A DNA stretch of 64,000 nt from Muscardinus avellanarius (Eukaryota > Chordata > Mammalia > Rodentia > Gliridae), in the NCBI GenBank assembly GCA_963383645.1, contig OY726560.1, positions 28,294,800 through 28,358,799 on the forward strand, given 5' to 3'. Both the position numbers and the translations under genes were made by a program. A model generated the notes under the pieces. The model did no database searches and had not been told where the DNA came from. It was given only the letters and a program-made list of their open reading frames with translations. Below are positions 22,676 through 34,015 of the stretch, one piece after another. Numbering within the stretch: position 1 is the stretch's first letter; each line of letters begins with the position of its first letter.

Positions 22676-22954
22676 TTTAAAACTTCAGGATTTGAAATTT
22701 AATGGATGTAAACTGAAATACATTATAATCAGTGGGCAAGTAACTAAGGATATCAAAAATGAGGACTTGAGTAAATAATAGATGATTTAGCTAAACCAAA
22801 CTCAAAGGACTGGAAATTCTGAAATGCAAACTCTTAGTACAAAGAGGAACAAGTAGAAAACTAATGAAGTTGGCAGAGGGAATTCAAAATTTAGAAGAGA
22901 ATCGACCTGTATAGTAGAAACACTTAAAGAATTCTAAAAATAAAATCACTTTTT
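22676..22954. other. Unassigned intron sequence
   Basis: Nothing recognised. Confidence 0.5.
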
Positions 22955-22956
22955 TT

Positions 22957-23166
22957 CAGTACTAGGGGAAGAACCCACGGTCATTCTACTCTGAGCTACA
23001 TGAGCTACACCCCTAGCCCTGTTTATTTGTATTATTCTTTATTTTGAAACAGGGTCTCACTGAGTTGCAAAGGGCCTAAGTAGCTGAGGCTGTCTGCCAA
23101 CTGTGATCCTCCTGTCTCAGCCTCCTAAATATTGGGATTACAAGCATGTGCCACATCACCCTGCCT
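22957..23166 (-). mobile_element. B1-dID-type SINE (antisense)
   Basis: CAGTACTAGGGGAAGAACCC, TTTTGAAACAGGGTCTCACT and CTGTCTCAGCCTCCTAAATA through ATCACCCTGCCT. Confidence 0.88.
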
Positions 23167-23672
23167 AAAATGACTTTTTATGTGTTTGTCATAAATCTAT
23201 AAAAGCTCTCAAATTTCCCTGTGATGTAGAAAACCTTGGACTCCTGACAAGATGTTTTTTATAGCAGAGAACACCTCAAAGATCTGGGATGACTTAATAA
23301 CCTTTCCACAAATTCTGCTATTATAAAATTGTGGAAGAAAGTGCTAAAATAAGAACTCCCTTATTTAACTTCCTCATAGTAAAACACATTTTATTTATTC
23401 ATTTTAAGTAAAAACATATTTATTTATTTGTTTGTTTGTTTGTTTACTTAAAATAATTGTAGAACTAGTTCTAGGCAGAAGAGATTGCAAATAAAAGTGA
23501 TTATAGCATGACTTCTAGAATCTCTGATGCTTTGTATATGCACTCAAAATACAGAGGTGCACCATGCAAAGTAAAATAAACAACATGAAATGGAAAAAAG
23601 ATGCAAACTTGAGAAAGAAAAGCCAAACAGGAAACAAAAAGAGTAGACCCAAATATTTCTAAGAAGGCAGAG
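23167..23672. other. Unassigned intron sequence
   Basis: Contains a short TTTG/TTTA simple repeat near 23418-23444, otherwise nothing. Confidence 0.5.
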
Positions 23673-23675
23673 TGT

Positions 23676-23830
23676 ACTGGGCATTGAACCCAGAGGCATT
23701 CTTCCTCTGAGCTATACCCTGGTCCTTTTTATTTTGAAACAGAATCTTGCTAAAACCTGTAATCCTCCTATCTGAGTACTAACTCTGCTGCAAATACAAG
23801 GATTACAGGTGTCTACTGCCATGCTGGGCA
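23676..23830 (-). mobile_element. B1-dID-type SINE (antisense, rearranged)
   Basis: TACTGGGCATTGAACCCAGA and TTTTGAAACAGAATCTTGC are present, but the left half is shortened, with CTCCTATCTGAGTACTAAC, and ends TGCCATGCTGGGCA. Confidence 0.78.
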
Positions 23831-23984
23831 AGAAGGGAACATTTTTTTAAAATTATATTTAATTAATTTGAAAATTGAAAAAATCATGACTTTTACTCTT
23901 AATATGAACATAAATAATACAGTATTTTTTGAAATAAAGTATAAGTTATGGTATTCTTATCTAGTCTAAACTTATGTGGATCTA

Positions 23985-24070
23985 GGCATACAGTGTCAAT
24001 ATTTCTAGCAACTAGAAATACCTGGCACATGGCAGACACAATCACAGGTACCTCAGTGAATGAGTAGAAG
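23985..24070 (+). mobile_element. L2 3'-end fragment
   Basis: ATACCTGGCACATGGCAGAC followed by GGTACCTCAGTGAATGA matches the L2 terminal phrase. Confidence 0.5.
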
Positions 24071-24324
24071 AATCTTTTGTTTATCATGATGCTAAGTAAA
24101 ATGTAAAAAGCACAGAATAAAACTGACCAAATCACCCCTTCCCTCCTTTGGGAATTTACAATCTCACTGAAAAATAGTACATTCAAAATAAAGCAACCAA
24201 AGAACACTCTTAAAGAAGCAGCAGCATGATTGTACAGACAGTATTTAAGTCATAAAGACAGTTCAAAACTACAGAAATACAGAAGGCAGAAATGGCAGTC
24301 TTAACTTTTATAAAACAAATATAG
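24071..24324. other. Unassigned intron sequence
   Basis: Nothing recognised. Confidence 0.5.
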
Positions 24325-24326
24325 TT

Positions 24327-24492
24327 GAGCCAGGTGCAGTAGTGCATGCCTGTAATCCCAGTCTGGAGAGGCTCATTTGAAGCCAGCCTCAGCAACTTAT
24401 CAAGACCCTGTTTCAAAATAAGAAGGGCTGGGAGTGTAGCTAGGAGTTACACCTAGCCCCTGGGATTCAGTTCACAGTACCCTCCCCTCCAA
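24327..24492 (+). mobile_element. B1-dID-type SINE (internally deleted)
   Basis: AGCCAGGTGCAGTAGTGCAT, TGAAGCCAGCCTCAGCAACT and CCCTGTTTCAAAATAAGAAG, then GGGCTGGGAGTGTAGCTAGG and an ID-like end CACAGTACCC. Confidence 0.85.
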
Positions 24493-24924
24493 ATCAACTG
24501 ACCATGGAAATATCATTTGGTCATTTTTATCTCTAAGTTCATGATTATTATATATTCCTTTATTTTGAAAATAATTCATTTGTTTGTTTAACAACATTGA
24601 CATTTGCATGCTAACTATTTACTAGGTAAAGGAGGAAAGACTAGTTTTCCTCCTCATGGAAATCAATGGTGTGTTCTAGTATAGAAAAATAGCAACAGAA
24701 TAGTATATATTACTATACATCACAGTAAGAACTATTACAGATAAATACATTATTTTTTGTTCTGATGATGAAGCAACCATTCTGTCTAGAAGAGTTTCAG
24801 AAAATTTTATAGTAAAGAATAAATAAAGATTCAACAGGGAGAAGTAGACAGACATAGGGATTGAAAAATGATTGGGAGGCATTCAAGTCAGAAAAAAATA
24901 CTATATATATATATCCAGAGTCAT
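24493..24924. other. Unassigned intron sequence
   Basis: Nothing recognised. Confidence 0.5.
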
Positions 24925-25035
24925 ATGAGAGACAGACAGATAGAAAGGGAGAGAAAGAGAGGAAAATAGAAAAGGAGGGAGGAAGAAAGTGAGGAAGAGA
25001 AAGAGAAAGAGAGAGAAAGAGGAAAGAGATGAGTT
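24925..25035. repeat. GA-rich low-complexity tract
   Basis: About 110 bp made almost only of G and A, with AGAGAAAGAGAGG-type words, giving strong strand asymmetry. Confidence 0.9.
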
Positions 25036-25141
25036 GTAGAAGAACATAAACCTAAAAACTTATTGAGGACAAGAAAAATGGAGACATAGAATCATATGTA
25101 TTTCCAGACAGATGAATTGACTGTGAAGGCTTTTATATGCT

Positions 25142-25625
25142 ATGTTAGCTTTTCATCACTTTGACAAATACCTGAGAAAAACAACTTAAAGGAGACAAGC
25201 TCTCCTTTGACTCACGGTTTCAGAGGTTTCTGGTCATGGGCAGCTCACTCCACTGTTTCTGTGCCTGTAGTGAGGCAAAGTATCATGTCATAAGGGCAGG
25301 GCTCGGCAAAGCTGCTCACTTCAATGCAGCTAGGAAGCAGAGAGGAAGGAGGAAAGGCCCAGGGTAAGATATATTCTTCCAAAGCCCCTTCCCACCCCTA
25401 CTTACCTACTTTCTCCAATGAGTCCCTTCTGCCAATAGTTTCTACCAATTTCCAATAATACCATCAAATATGAATCCCTCAATGGATTAATTCATTTGGT
25501 GAGGTCAGAGCCCTCATAATACAATCATGTTCCCAAATTTTCCCCTTTTAACACTGCTCCTTGAGGAACATGATTTTGTCACATGAGTCTTTGGAGGATG
25601 CTTCATATTCAACCCAAAACATATG
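25142..25625 (-). mobile_element. MaLR-type LTR (antisense)
   Basis: Antisense LTR phrases are AATACCTGAGAAAAACAACT, GACTCACGGTTTCAGAGGTT and TGAATCCCTCAATGGATTAA, and later TCTTTGGAGGATGCTTCATA. The size (about 480 bp) fits a solitary non-autonomous MaLR LTR (MST-like). No protein-coding interior is present. Confidence 0.75.
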
Positions 25626-25639
25626 CTAGTGTAAACACT

Positions 25640-26088
25640 GATTTTATCTTGGATGCCTGGGTGATATTCTGCTAAGTGAAATATACCAGTCATGGAAATA
25701 CATATCACTGTATATTCTCATATGTGGAATCTACAACAATTGATTTCATGGAAGCAAAGAATAAAATGATTATTGCCAAGCATTGAATGGTGGTGAGTAA
25801 GGCAAGATGACGGCCAAAGAGTACATGGTTTTAGTGAAACAGAAAAAATGAGATCCATAGAACTATTGTATACAAGGATATCTAAAGATAATAATCTATT
25901 GTACATTTAAAATTGCTGAGACAGTATATTTGGATTTTTTTTTACCACAGCAAAATTACATGAAGTAGTAGATCGATTAATTACTTTGATTTAATCTCTT
26001 CAATATCCAATGCAGATATATAACAAAATATCAGATACTTTAAACAATTTCTATTTGTCAACTATACCTTAATAAGGCTGGAGAATAT
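25640..26088 (+). mobile_element. L1M 3' end (sense)
   Basis: CATATGTGGAATCTACAACA, CTATTGTATACAAGGATATC, AAAATTGCTGAGACAGTATA and finally ATTTGTCAACTATACCTTAA with AAGGCTGGAGA. This is the typical 3' terminus of an old L1M element. Confidence 0.8.
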
Positions 26089-26099
26089 TTTTTATTTTT

Positions 26100-26293
26100 T
26101 ATTTTTTTGGTGGAACTGGGGTTCCTGGAAGCCCTTCTAAGACTGGGCTACACTCCCAGACCTATTTCATGCTTTTTTATTTTTGGAGACAGGGTCTTTT
26201 AAGCCAGCACGGCTGGCTTTGAACCTGCGAGATCCTCCTTGTCTCCACCTCCCAAGTGCGGGAATTACAAGCGTGAGTCACCACACCCAGCCA
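26100..26293 (-). mobile_element. B1-dID-type SINE (antisense, young-type right half)
   Basis: GGAACTGGGGTTCCTGGAAG, CTACACTCCCAGACCTATTT, GGAGACAGGGTCTTTTAAGC and CTCCCAAGTGCGGGAATTAC, ending CACCACACCCAGCC. Confidence 0.92.
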
Positions 26294-26454
26294 GGAGAAT
26301 AATTTTTAAATAAATAAATGAAATAAAATATAAAAGAAAGAAACTAGGATATGATTAGAGAGGAGTTAACACTGAAGGTAGACTATCCAGTGTGGAGATT
26401 ATCATAATATTTTAGGTCAAACCAATAGAGCTTTAGGTCAGTGATTAAAGTAGT

Positions 26455-26518
26455 ATAAAACCATCTTTTATCCCATTAAGATGTATGACTACAATGCACC
26501 AATAATTTTTTTTTAATA
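26455..26518 (+). mobile_element. L1 3'-terminal fragment
   Basis: CCCATTAAGATGTATGACTACAATGCACCAAT plus a short A/T tail: only the last 60 bp of an L1 copy. The same ending recurs at 28098-28140. Confidence 0.6.
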
Positions 26519-27185
26519 GAAGGGGTTAGAGGGAAGGGAACTGAGTGCAGGCTGATATGTAAGGGAAAAGAGGAAGATGCGGAGCCTGCAAAGGAGACTT
26601 GAAGAGGACTAGACCACAGTGAAGATGAGTAGCCGGAGAGAAGGGTGTTGTGACACCACTGAATAAGTACTTCCCAAGTGAGACATGGCCAGCTATGTTA
26701 AATGCTGCAACACGACTAAGGAAATAAGAGCTCGTGGGCTTCTGCAATGGAGCTGTGACCTTGGAAGAATCATTTTCCTCAGCATCCTTGAGGTAGAAGC
26801 CACATGGATATGGCTGAGGAGTAAGGGGGTGATGAAATCGAGGCTTCAAGTGAAAAGCGGAAGATGGATGATAAAGGAGTTAGGTTAGTAGACAGAGCCT
26901 GCAACTGAGGGAAGTCTATTTTCAACTGTGAGAAGCTTAGTGATGAGGACAAAGGTCAGTGTCTGTGAGAGGCTGAAGGCACAGGTGAGAGCTGGGCTGG
27001 CTGGGAGATTCCTGTTCCAGGAGGTGAAGGGTTTGTGGTTCAGAACAGTAGAGATGGCACTGTCCTTGTGCAGGAGATGCCAAATCCTCTCCTTCGAGGT
27101 GGGAGAGCAGAGGAAGGAGCAAGGAAAATTTTAGATCATTTTTAGGTGGGAAGCTAAAGAAGACATTATTATCTCAAGTGATAGA
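26519..27185 (+). repeat. Ancient mammalian repeat (family not assigned)
   Basis: Purine-rich sequence with the landmarks GCAAAGGAGACTTGAAGAGG, TATGTTAAATGCTGCAACAC and GAGGTAGAAGCCACATGGAT, arranged as in a known old mammalian repeat family. The opposing short frames (26526-26849, 26685-26888, 26928-27134) are not genes. Confidence 0.45.
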
Positions 27186-27364
27186 ACCCCCGTTTCCAGC
27201 TTTTTTTTTTTTTCCCCTTCTGGAAAGTAGGTGAGGTTAACTGAGGAGAGGAAGCTGTGTAATGAAGGCAGATGAAACTGAAGATACAATGAATATGAAC
27301 AAGGAATAGGGGTAGGTCGTAGTCAGCCAGCCTCAAAGAAGCACCATCAAATCCTGAGGGTTTT

Positions 27365-27485
27365 ATTTAGCTCAGTGGTCCTCATCTCTGGCTACACATT
27401 AGAAGTACCTGGAGAGCTTTTAAAATAAAAGCCCATGCCTGAGGCCTACCCTAGACCAATTAAATTAAGCCTCCGGAGGATAATT
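27365..27485 (-). mobile_element. MER5A-type hAT DNA transposon remnant
   Basis: CTCAGTGGTCCTCATCTCTGGC, CACATTAGAAGTACCTGGAG, GAGCTTTTAAAATAAAAGCC and CCTAGACCAATTAAATTAAG are hallmark MER5A phrases. Strand depends on consensus orientation. Confidence 0.8.
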
Positions 27486-28088
27486 CAGTTAATACATCCC
27501 TCTCTGTGATAAATTGATCCATTTAACTGCATCAAGGATTCAGAAAACAACTTCAAATGATCCTGTTTCTTTGGGAGTCTCTCTCTCATTTCCAAGGAGT
27601 AATGCGCTCACTGGCAGGCTGTTTGGAACTTTTAGTTACACATACCATATTTCTGACATACAGAACAAGTGGGAGTTCCAGGCATTCAGGTTACCCAGCC
27701 CGAGTCCAAGCCGAAGCTCTCAGCTTCCTCTTCTCACTGGGTCTATCCGGGGACAGCAAGCAATGTGAATTTGCATGTTAAATGTCCAAGATGACTCACT
27801 TCCATATTTATGATGTCTTACCAGCTGGAAATGGCACCGATTTACTTTAGAGATAAGTGCTTCTTTGGAAGAACCGAAATGCAGTCAGAACTGAGAAAGC
27901 TGCACTTCACTGGCACTCCCGCTGTCCCTTCCAGCCACCTTTAGCTTATTTATTCCAGGAAAACATGACAAGGCAAATGTAGGTTTGCAGCTTGGGAGTG
28001 ATTCTGAGAAGGGAATTCAAATAGCCGAATGCACCCTTGTATTCTTTCTAAAGTTTTTCAAAAGAGTGATGTGTGCATGTGTGCCTCT
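27486..28088. other. Repeat-free, higher-complexity intronic block
   Basis: About 600 bp without recognisable repeats and with more balanced base composition than the flanks. It contains ATTTGCATGTTAAATG near 27770 and TGACTCA (AP-1-like) near 27793. Possible conserved noncoding element; function unknown. Confidence 0.3.
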
Positions 28089-28097
28089 ACCAACTTA

Positions 28098-28142
28098 CAC
28101 ACCATTAAGATGCATGACTACAATGCACCCATTTTTAATTAA
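28098..28142 (+). mobile_element. L1 3'-terminal fragment
   Basis: CACCATTAAGATGCATGACTACAATGCACCCA, the same terminal phrase as at 26455. Confidence 0.5.
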
Positions 28143-30114
28143 ATTTAACAACTAACTTTTGGAAAAAGTGTCAACTTTTCAACATGTGCATTACTCTTGC
28201 AGCTTCTTTTTCATTGTCTATTGTCTGCTGAAAATCTAGTGAAGGCAGCATTTGCCTTACTACTTTATTGCTTCTATTATTTAATTTAAATCAACCAAAT
28301 ATTTATTTGAATATGTACATTTCTATTCAGTTGTTCAGGTTATTTTTTTTTTTTTCGGAGTGCCATTTAAGTAAGCAAATTATTTTTTCAGTTTGGGAAA
28401 AGAAAAAAATAGCTTAGAGGATTTCATGTTTGTTTGAAAAATGGTTTGAAAAATGATGCTCTGGTCCTATTGAAAGTTAACAGGAATTTATTGTTATTTG
28501 CTAGGCCTTTCATAAATTTCCGCTTCAGTGATTGAAGGATAAATATTTATTCTTTGTGGTATCTTTAATTATGTATTTATTTTGAAACTAAACATGTGGG
28601 TTGTTCCGACACTGTTACTTTATAAAAATATTAATACATCTCATATATCCTTGATATTTCCACTGAATACTAAGGACGACAACAACAAAATCTGTAAATA
28701 GAAAAACATTAAATAAAGAGAAAAGGGACTTTATATAGCTTTTCTAACTTTGCTTTCCCAAAAGTCAAATGTGGCTTTCTAAAAATCTAAAAAAAAATTC
28801 TGAAAAACTCCTCATTTATCATTATTTACATTTATCTTGTGCTTTGCTGCATAAAAATTCTTCTAAATTTTGCTAGGATAACATGCTATTTTTCCTATCG
28901 CCTTTTGAGTATTTTTAAAGAAATTTAAAACATCATAGATACCATGTTGCTAGAAAAATTGTTAGGTGTTTTCATTAAGAAAATTTTGCTTTTTGAATTT
29001 TCAGGAAAAAATTTAGATGTCTTCATTAATAAAATTCTACTTTTTATTTTTATAAATATAAAAGCATTTATTAAATAAATACTGCAGCATTGATTCTAAG
29101 CTGAAATCACCAAAGACCACAGCAAATTTTTTTTTTAATCTACTCATTTCACTAATTTATCTCCCAGCAAGTAGTGACAATACTAACTAGGGTAAACCTA
29201 TTGTTTTTTAAGAGAAAGGCAAAACTGCCTAATAAAGTTGAAACCCAGAAAGAATGTGATTGTTTTGCCTTAGAATTATGCTAAGTATAAGAAAGATCAT
29301 AGTGGACATTATTAGGGTATGCATTTTGATTTTAGAAATTAATTTCAATAATTATAAATTGAAGTGCAGCTATAAAATTATAACATTATTTATGAGTCAG
29401 TCTTGCTTTCAGGCCTTAATAATGAGAGTAATGAAAAACCTATGCAGGGGACGATATCTAAAGAAACTAAAGTGTCATTCTAGACATAGATGAGAAATTG
29501 ATTCTAAAGAGATGTGGACATAAGGACATATGGCCAAGATTGGATATTAAACATTGATGCACATTTCGGAGATCACTGGCAGGCTGCATAAAACCTAGAA
29601 TAATTATAAATTTAAATTATACTAAGAATCATAATTTAAAATCTTCCACTTACATAAAGCAATAAAACAAGCCTTTTTATGTCCTGCTACAATGTCTTTC
29701 CACACATACATATGTACATACATACATACATACTATATGTAATTATTACAGAAAAAGAGATAGAAAACTCATTCCATAGTTTTCAGATAAGTAGATAAAT
29801 TATAACATGCTGTGTTACTTTACAGGACTTGTGAGAATCTTTAATGTTATCATCTTGTTTGTATATTATTAAAAATATAAGTATATATAATATATATCAT
29901 GGCCCCCCAAATCTGATGGCACTACTTTCAAAGTCATTCCAGTCTGAAGATAATTCTTTGGTTTACCATTCAAGTAGAAATTTATAACCTAGCATTTGAG
30001 AGCTTCTAATAATTGACCCTTATGTTCAATTCAACTTTACTTTTCTTAGTCACAATCACAAATGTTTTTCTAAACAGGTAGTTAGGCCCTTCCATTTTTA
30101 TAGTAATAATTTTT
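28143..30114. other. Unassigned AT-rich intron sequence
   Basis: Almost 2 kb without named repeats, apart from a CATA simple repeat near 29707-29731. The frame 29260-29493 has no domain. Confidence 0.5.
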
Positions 30115-30275
30115 TTTGTTTAGTTTTGGGTACTAAAGATTAGACCCAGGGACATTCTATACAGGGTCTTGCTAATTTGCTGGAAGTCTCTAAATTGCTG
30201 AGGCTGGTCTTGAAGGAGTGATCCTGTTGTAGTCTCCCATGTACTGGGATTACAGGCATGCGCCAACACAGCCTT
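30115..30275 (-). mobile_element. B1-dID-type SINE (antisense, diverged)
   Basis: TTTTGGGTACTAAAGATTAG, CAGGGTCTTGCTAATTTGCT, TGGTCTTGAAGGAGTGATCC and ACTGGGATTACAGGCATGCG. Confidence 0.75.
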
Positions 30276-30394
30276 ATGTTGAAAATTTATATCAATATTT
30301 AATTTTCTTTGTGTTATAGAAACTGTGCTAACTAGCATATAGACATATTTTCTATATATTTATAGATACATTTACTATAATTAATGTTATATAA

Positions 30395-30500
30395 TTTTAC
30401 AGATGAGAAAACAGGTCAGTTGCTCAAGAGAACACCACTAAGTTCTAGAACTATAACTCAAACCTAGATGTGCATGATTTTCAAGTCCATCTTTTTATTA
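30395..30500 (-). mobile_element. MIR fragment (antisense)
   Basis: ATTTTACAGATGAGAAAACA, GCTCAAGAGAACACC and TATAACTCAAACCTAGATGT follow the antisense MIR order. Confidence 0.6.
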
Positions 30501-31325
30501 CTATACCACACTGAAGTAAAGAGCACTAAACACTGAAGAGTGAGATATATATACAAACCACGGACATGATAAATTTCAGTTCAACTTTGCAAAAGTTCAC
30601 ATAAAGTTTTAGCTCTTATGAAATTACTTGCAAGTGGGGCTGCCTCTCAGCTCCAGTTCACATACAGTTTCTAGCCTCTTTAGGTTGGAATCGTTCTTTT
30701 CTGTCCCACCTAAACCCTGACCCAGCTGTATGTATAGATTTTGTCCAAAGAATTTTCCTGAATTAACTTTTTCTTTTTCTGGTTCATTTCCCCTGAGTTG
30801 TTTGTTTGAAGTTTTTTTTTTTCCTTCTTTCCTTCTTAAAATTAATAGCTTTTCCACAAATTTCAAAACATTATATGCTTACTTGGTAGATAATTATTCA
30901 TACCTTTGTCTTGTATTTTCTTCATAGTTAAACATTAATGTCCATATTGTCACACCTAATTATACTTCATTAATATACTGTAGAAAGCTTAAGGTTACTA
31001 TCAATCTATGCATTGACTAGATTTGAAAGGAAAAGTCAAGTTTACTATGAATGCTCTGACCTTATGAACATAACCTGTAAGATTATAAGAAAAGTGTTAT
31101 CAGTGAAAGAGATGTATAAATGTAGATATTAAAAACAAGGAGCAAGGAAAAAAACCCAAAAAGTTAGTGAATAATGAGCATGTAGAAAGATGCTTATGCC
31201 TTGAGAGAAAGTGTCCAGTGAGATACGCTTGGGTGAGATGAAAATATGACTTATGGGAAGAAGAAGATCTAATTTTAAATACCAAATTATTAATTTTCCT
31301 AATTTCCAACCTCCTTGTCTCACTA
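30501..31325. other. Unassigned intron sequence
   Basis: Nothing recognised. Overlapping frames on both strands are chance. Confidence 0.5.
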
Positions 31326-31328
31326 TCC

Positions 31329-31331
<3 letters not shown>

Positions 31332-31363
<32 letters not shown>

Positions 31364-31420
31364 TAATTGGATATATATACATATATTAATATATATGCTT
31401 ACATATATATATATGTATAT
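31332..31420. repeat. Interrupted (TA)n microsatellite
   Basis: TA runs at 31332-31360 and again around 31370-31420, adjoining the tail side of the next antisense SINE. Confidence 0.9.
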
Positions 31421-31424
31421 TTAT

Positions 31425-31625
31425 ATTACTGGATTGAACCCAGAGGGACATTTTACCTCTGAGCTACATCCCTACGTCCCTTGCTCTATTTTTTTACTTT
31501 GAAGCTGTATCTCACTAAGTTGTGGAGGGCCTCGCTATGTTGCTAAGGCTGGCTATGAACCTGTAATCCTTCTGTCTCAGACTCCCAAGTACTAGGATAA
31601 CAAGCATGTGCCTTCATACCTAGTT
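31425..31625 (-). mobile_element. B1-dID-type SINE (antisense)
   Basis: TTACTGGATTGAACCCAGAG, CTCTGAGCTACATCCCTACG, TTTTGAAGCTGTATCTCACT-like linker and TCTGTCTCAGACTCCCAAGT, ending near CATACCTAG. Confidence 0.85.
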
Positions 31626-32004
31626 TTGCCCCAAATATTAAGCAATAAATTACCTTAGTAGGTAACAGTGGTCAGGAAAAAAATAGGTAAAATAAATAAA
31701 TGCCACTCATCTCTTTATCAATTTATTATGGGTTCTTTTTTGAAGACACTGAGATCATTCAGCCATTACAGATTCTTGATTTTATTAAAGCATAGGAAAA
31801 TAGGTGCATTACATTTTTGGTAAGCCCTTTGATGTACTGCATTATGAAGATTCTTGTGAAATAAACAGAAGTTATTCTGTTTCAGACTTGTGTACTTTGT
31901 ATAGATTTTATAAAATTGTCAGAAGAATGTATTTAGAACTGTGAATGGATTAGAATTTATTTTCGAATTAACAAGTTAACTTGTATCTAAGTCAGTTTGA
32001 AAAT
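31626..32004. other. Unassigned intron sequence
   Basis: Nothing recognised. Confidence 0.5.
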
Positions 32005-32345
32005 ATACAAAAAATTAGCCATAGAGTGAGTGGCTTAAACTCAGATGTTTATCTTCCAGAGTTCTGGAGACTGAAACTCTGAGATTGAGTTACCAACAGG
32101 ATTTGATTCTGGTAGGGCAGGCCCTCTTCCAAATTGCACACTGTTAACTTTTCCTTGTATCTTTGGGTTGTAGAAAGAGGACAAGCCAGAATGAATGAAC
32201 TAATCCCATTCATGTAGGATTCACCTTCATGACCTCATTGCCTCCGCAAAGTCATTGTCACATACTACCATATTCAGAATTTGACAACAACATATAGTTT
32301 TAGGGGGATGTATACATTCAGTCCATTACAGTTTGCCACATTTTC
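32005..32345 (-). mobile_element. MLT1-type MaLR LTR (antisense)
   Basis: AGTGGCTTAAACTCAGATGT, CCAGAGTTCTGGAGACTGAA, CTAATCCCATTCATGTAGGA, CACCTTCATGACCTCATTGC and finally CATTCAGTCCATTACAG, the antisense order of an MLT1 LTR. Confidence 0.7.
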
Positions 32346-33470
32346 AGTGGATACTATGTCAAAGACAAAAGATAATTTACTATTCACAATAAAGTTAGTA
32401 GCCAAAATATCAGCTTCAATGTCAATTTTCTGAGCCCAGGTCTCCGGAGGACAGCTCAGAAAGGATCAAGTAACAGCTGCCTATGCATTGAATTACATTG
32501 TAGAAGCATAAGATGCTATGCTGAGTAAATGGTATCCAAATCTTTTATACTTGGTAGTACACAGAAATATAAATTTTCTCTGAAGAAAGGCACTATCTTC
32601 CAATACTATAAATAAACTTGTTTTTCTCTGGAATTGCAAGCAATCTTAGAAAGATATCTCAGAACAAAGATAGTGCCTTTCCTTGCAAGATGTGCATAAC
32701 CATGAGACACATGGAAAATTGCCTCCTGACAATATCCACCCTTCATTTCTATAATATTTTGACTTTTTCTATCTTTTCCCATGAGGATTCTCATTCGTCA
32801 AACACTCTGATTAACATGAATGCCAGAGGCTAGGACCAAATCCATTCAATTTTCATCATAGAGCATTTAATTAAGATAGTTAACAAAGGACTCCAAACTG
32901 CAGAATAAAGCCAACCTCTAGGGACTCAACCCAACTTGCAGAACAAATCATATCAACCATCACAGTTGACTTTAGAAAGCCAGGTGTCTTTCTCTTTCCG
33001 TTTCTGTTCTGATCTTTGCACTTGTCCCAAGGCATTAATCCAGGTTCTTCAGCATGTACTACTTCTGCTTTGCGCCACAAAATGAAAGTTTAGGGCGGTT
33101 CTACCATCTGTGACAACCTTGGCCAGCAGATTGAGGCTGGACTGAGTGCCTTCCAGAACTGAGGTTGTATCATTGATCATTTCAGCTAAAATTGGGTATT
33201 AATTTCATGCCACTTTTGCTAATTCATGGTGACCTTCATTAATTTGAGATAATTGACCTCAGGGTTCTCATAAAAAATGAATCAGCTGTCCCTCCCAGTA
33301 GCTCCCCCAGGTAACCAAGGTAGTTTAATATTGGCAACATCTCCACAGTCATCTATCTAATGGCTATATGACCTACAGGTAGTATTTTATTAAACTCTTC
33401 TCTTTGTTCAAATTTATATATCTTAATTTGCCAGATAAAATTCTATGGACTTAGTGATTACAACATGATA
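32346..33470. other. Unassigned, possible degraded LTR-retrotransposon interior
   Basis: Mixed composition next to an antisense MLT1 LTR. No recognisable retroviral protein motif is visible on either strand, and the minus-strand frame 32880-33080 is not identifiable. The interior-of-MaLR reading is inference from adjacency only. Confidence 0.25.
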
Positions 33471-33555
33471 TTTTAAAGTACATAACATTGTAGAATATTT
33501 AAATCTAGCTATTTAATATTGATATCATCTCAAACAGCTGAACTTTTTGGACTGA

Positions 33556-33602
<47 letters not shown>

Positions 33603-34015
33603 TGGTACTGGGGTTCCTGGAAACCCTTCTACTTCTGGGATATACTCCCAGACCTATTTTTTATATTTTTATTTGGAAACAGGGTCTCTTAAGCTAGCAA
33701 GGCTGGCTTTGAACCTGCACTATCCTCCTGTCTCCACCTCCCAAGTGAGGGGATTACAAGCGTGCACCACCACGCCCGGCTGAACTGAGAATATTTAGCA
33801 TCCACTCTCAACATTTTCTGAGATGTCATATATCATCATTAACTATGGTCACCATCCTGTACAATAGATCTTGATTATCTCTTACTAATATTCCTAAGGT
33901 GCATGCCACCATATTTCAGAGAATTATTTTAACTAATACCTGCTTTATACAACATTGGAGTCCCCAGGGTACACATTATGTCTCTAGATAGTGTTGTTTA
34001 AGTGTTTGAAATTTT
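33471..34015 (+). mobile_element. L1M 3' UTR, interrupted by a SINE
   Basis: ACATTGTAGAATATTTAAAT, CTAGCTATTTAATATTGATA and, after the SINE, CTATGGTCACCATCCTGTAC with AATAGATCTTGATTATCTC match an old L1M 3' UTR. The SINE at 33562-33783 splits it. Confidence 0.75.
33562..33783 (-). mobile_element. Young B1-dID-type SINE with target-site duplication (antisense)
   Basis: The element reads TTGGTGGTACTGGGGTTCCT, GATATACTCCCAGACCTATT and GGAAACAGGGTCTCTTAAGC and ends CACCACGCCCGGCTG. An 11-bp direct repeat ACTGAGAATAT flanks it (33551-33561 and 33784-33794). The tail on the left has become TA repeats. Nested insertion dates it after the L1M. Confidence 0.95.

Noticed and set aside
26526..27134. 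Cluster of opposing frames in a GC-richer stretch
   Set aside because: The sequence follows an ancient interspersed repeat; frames on both strands and no domains.
32880..33080. Possible retroviral env or pol remnant on the minus strand
   Set aside because: No diagnostic retroviral motif visible; kept only as a low-confidence LTR-interior guess.
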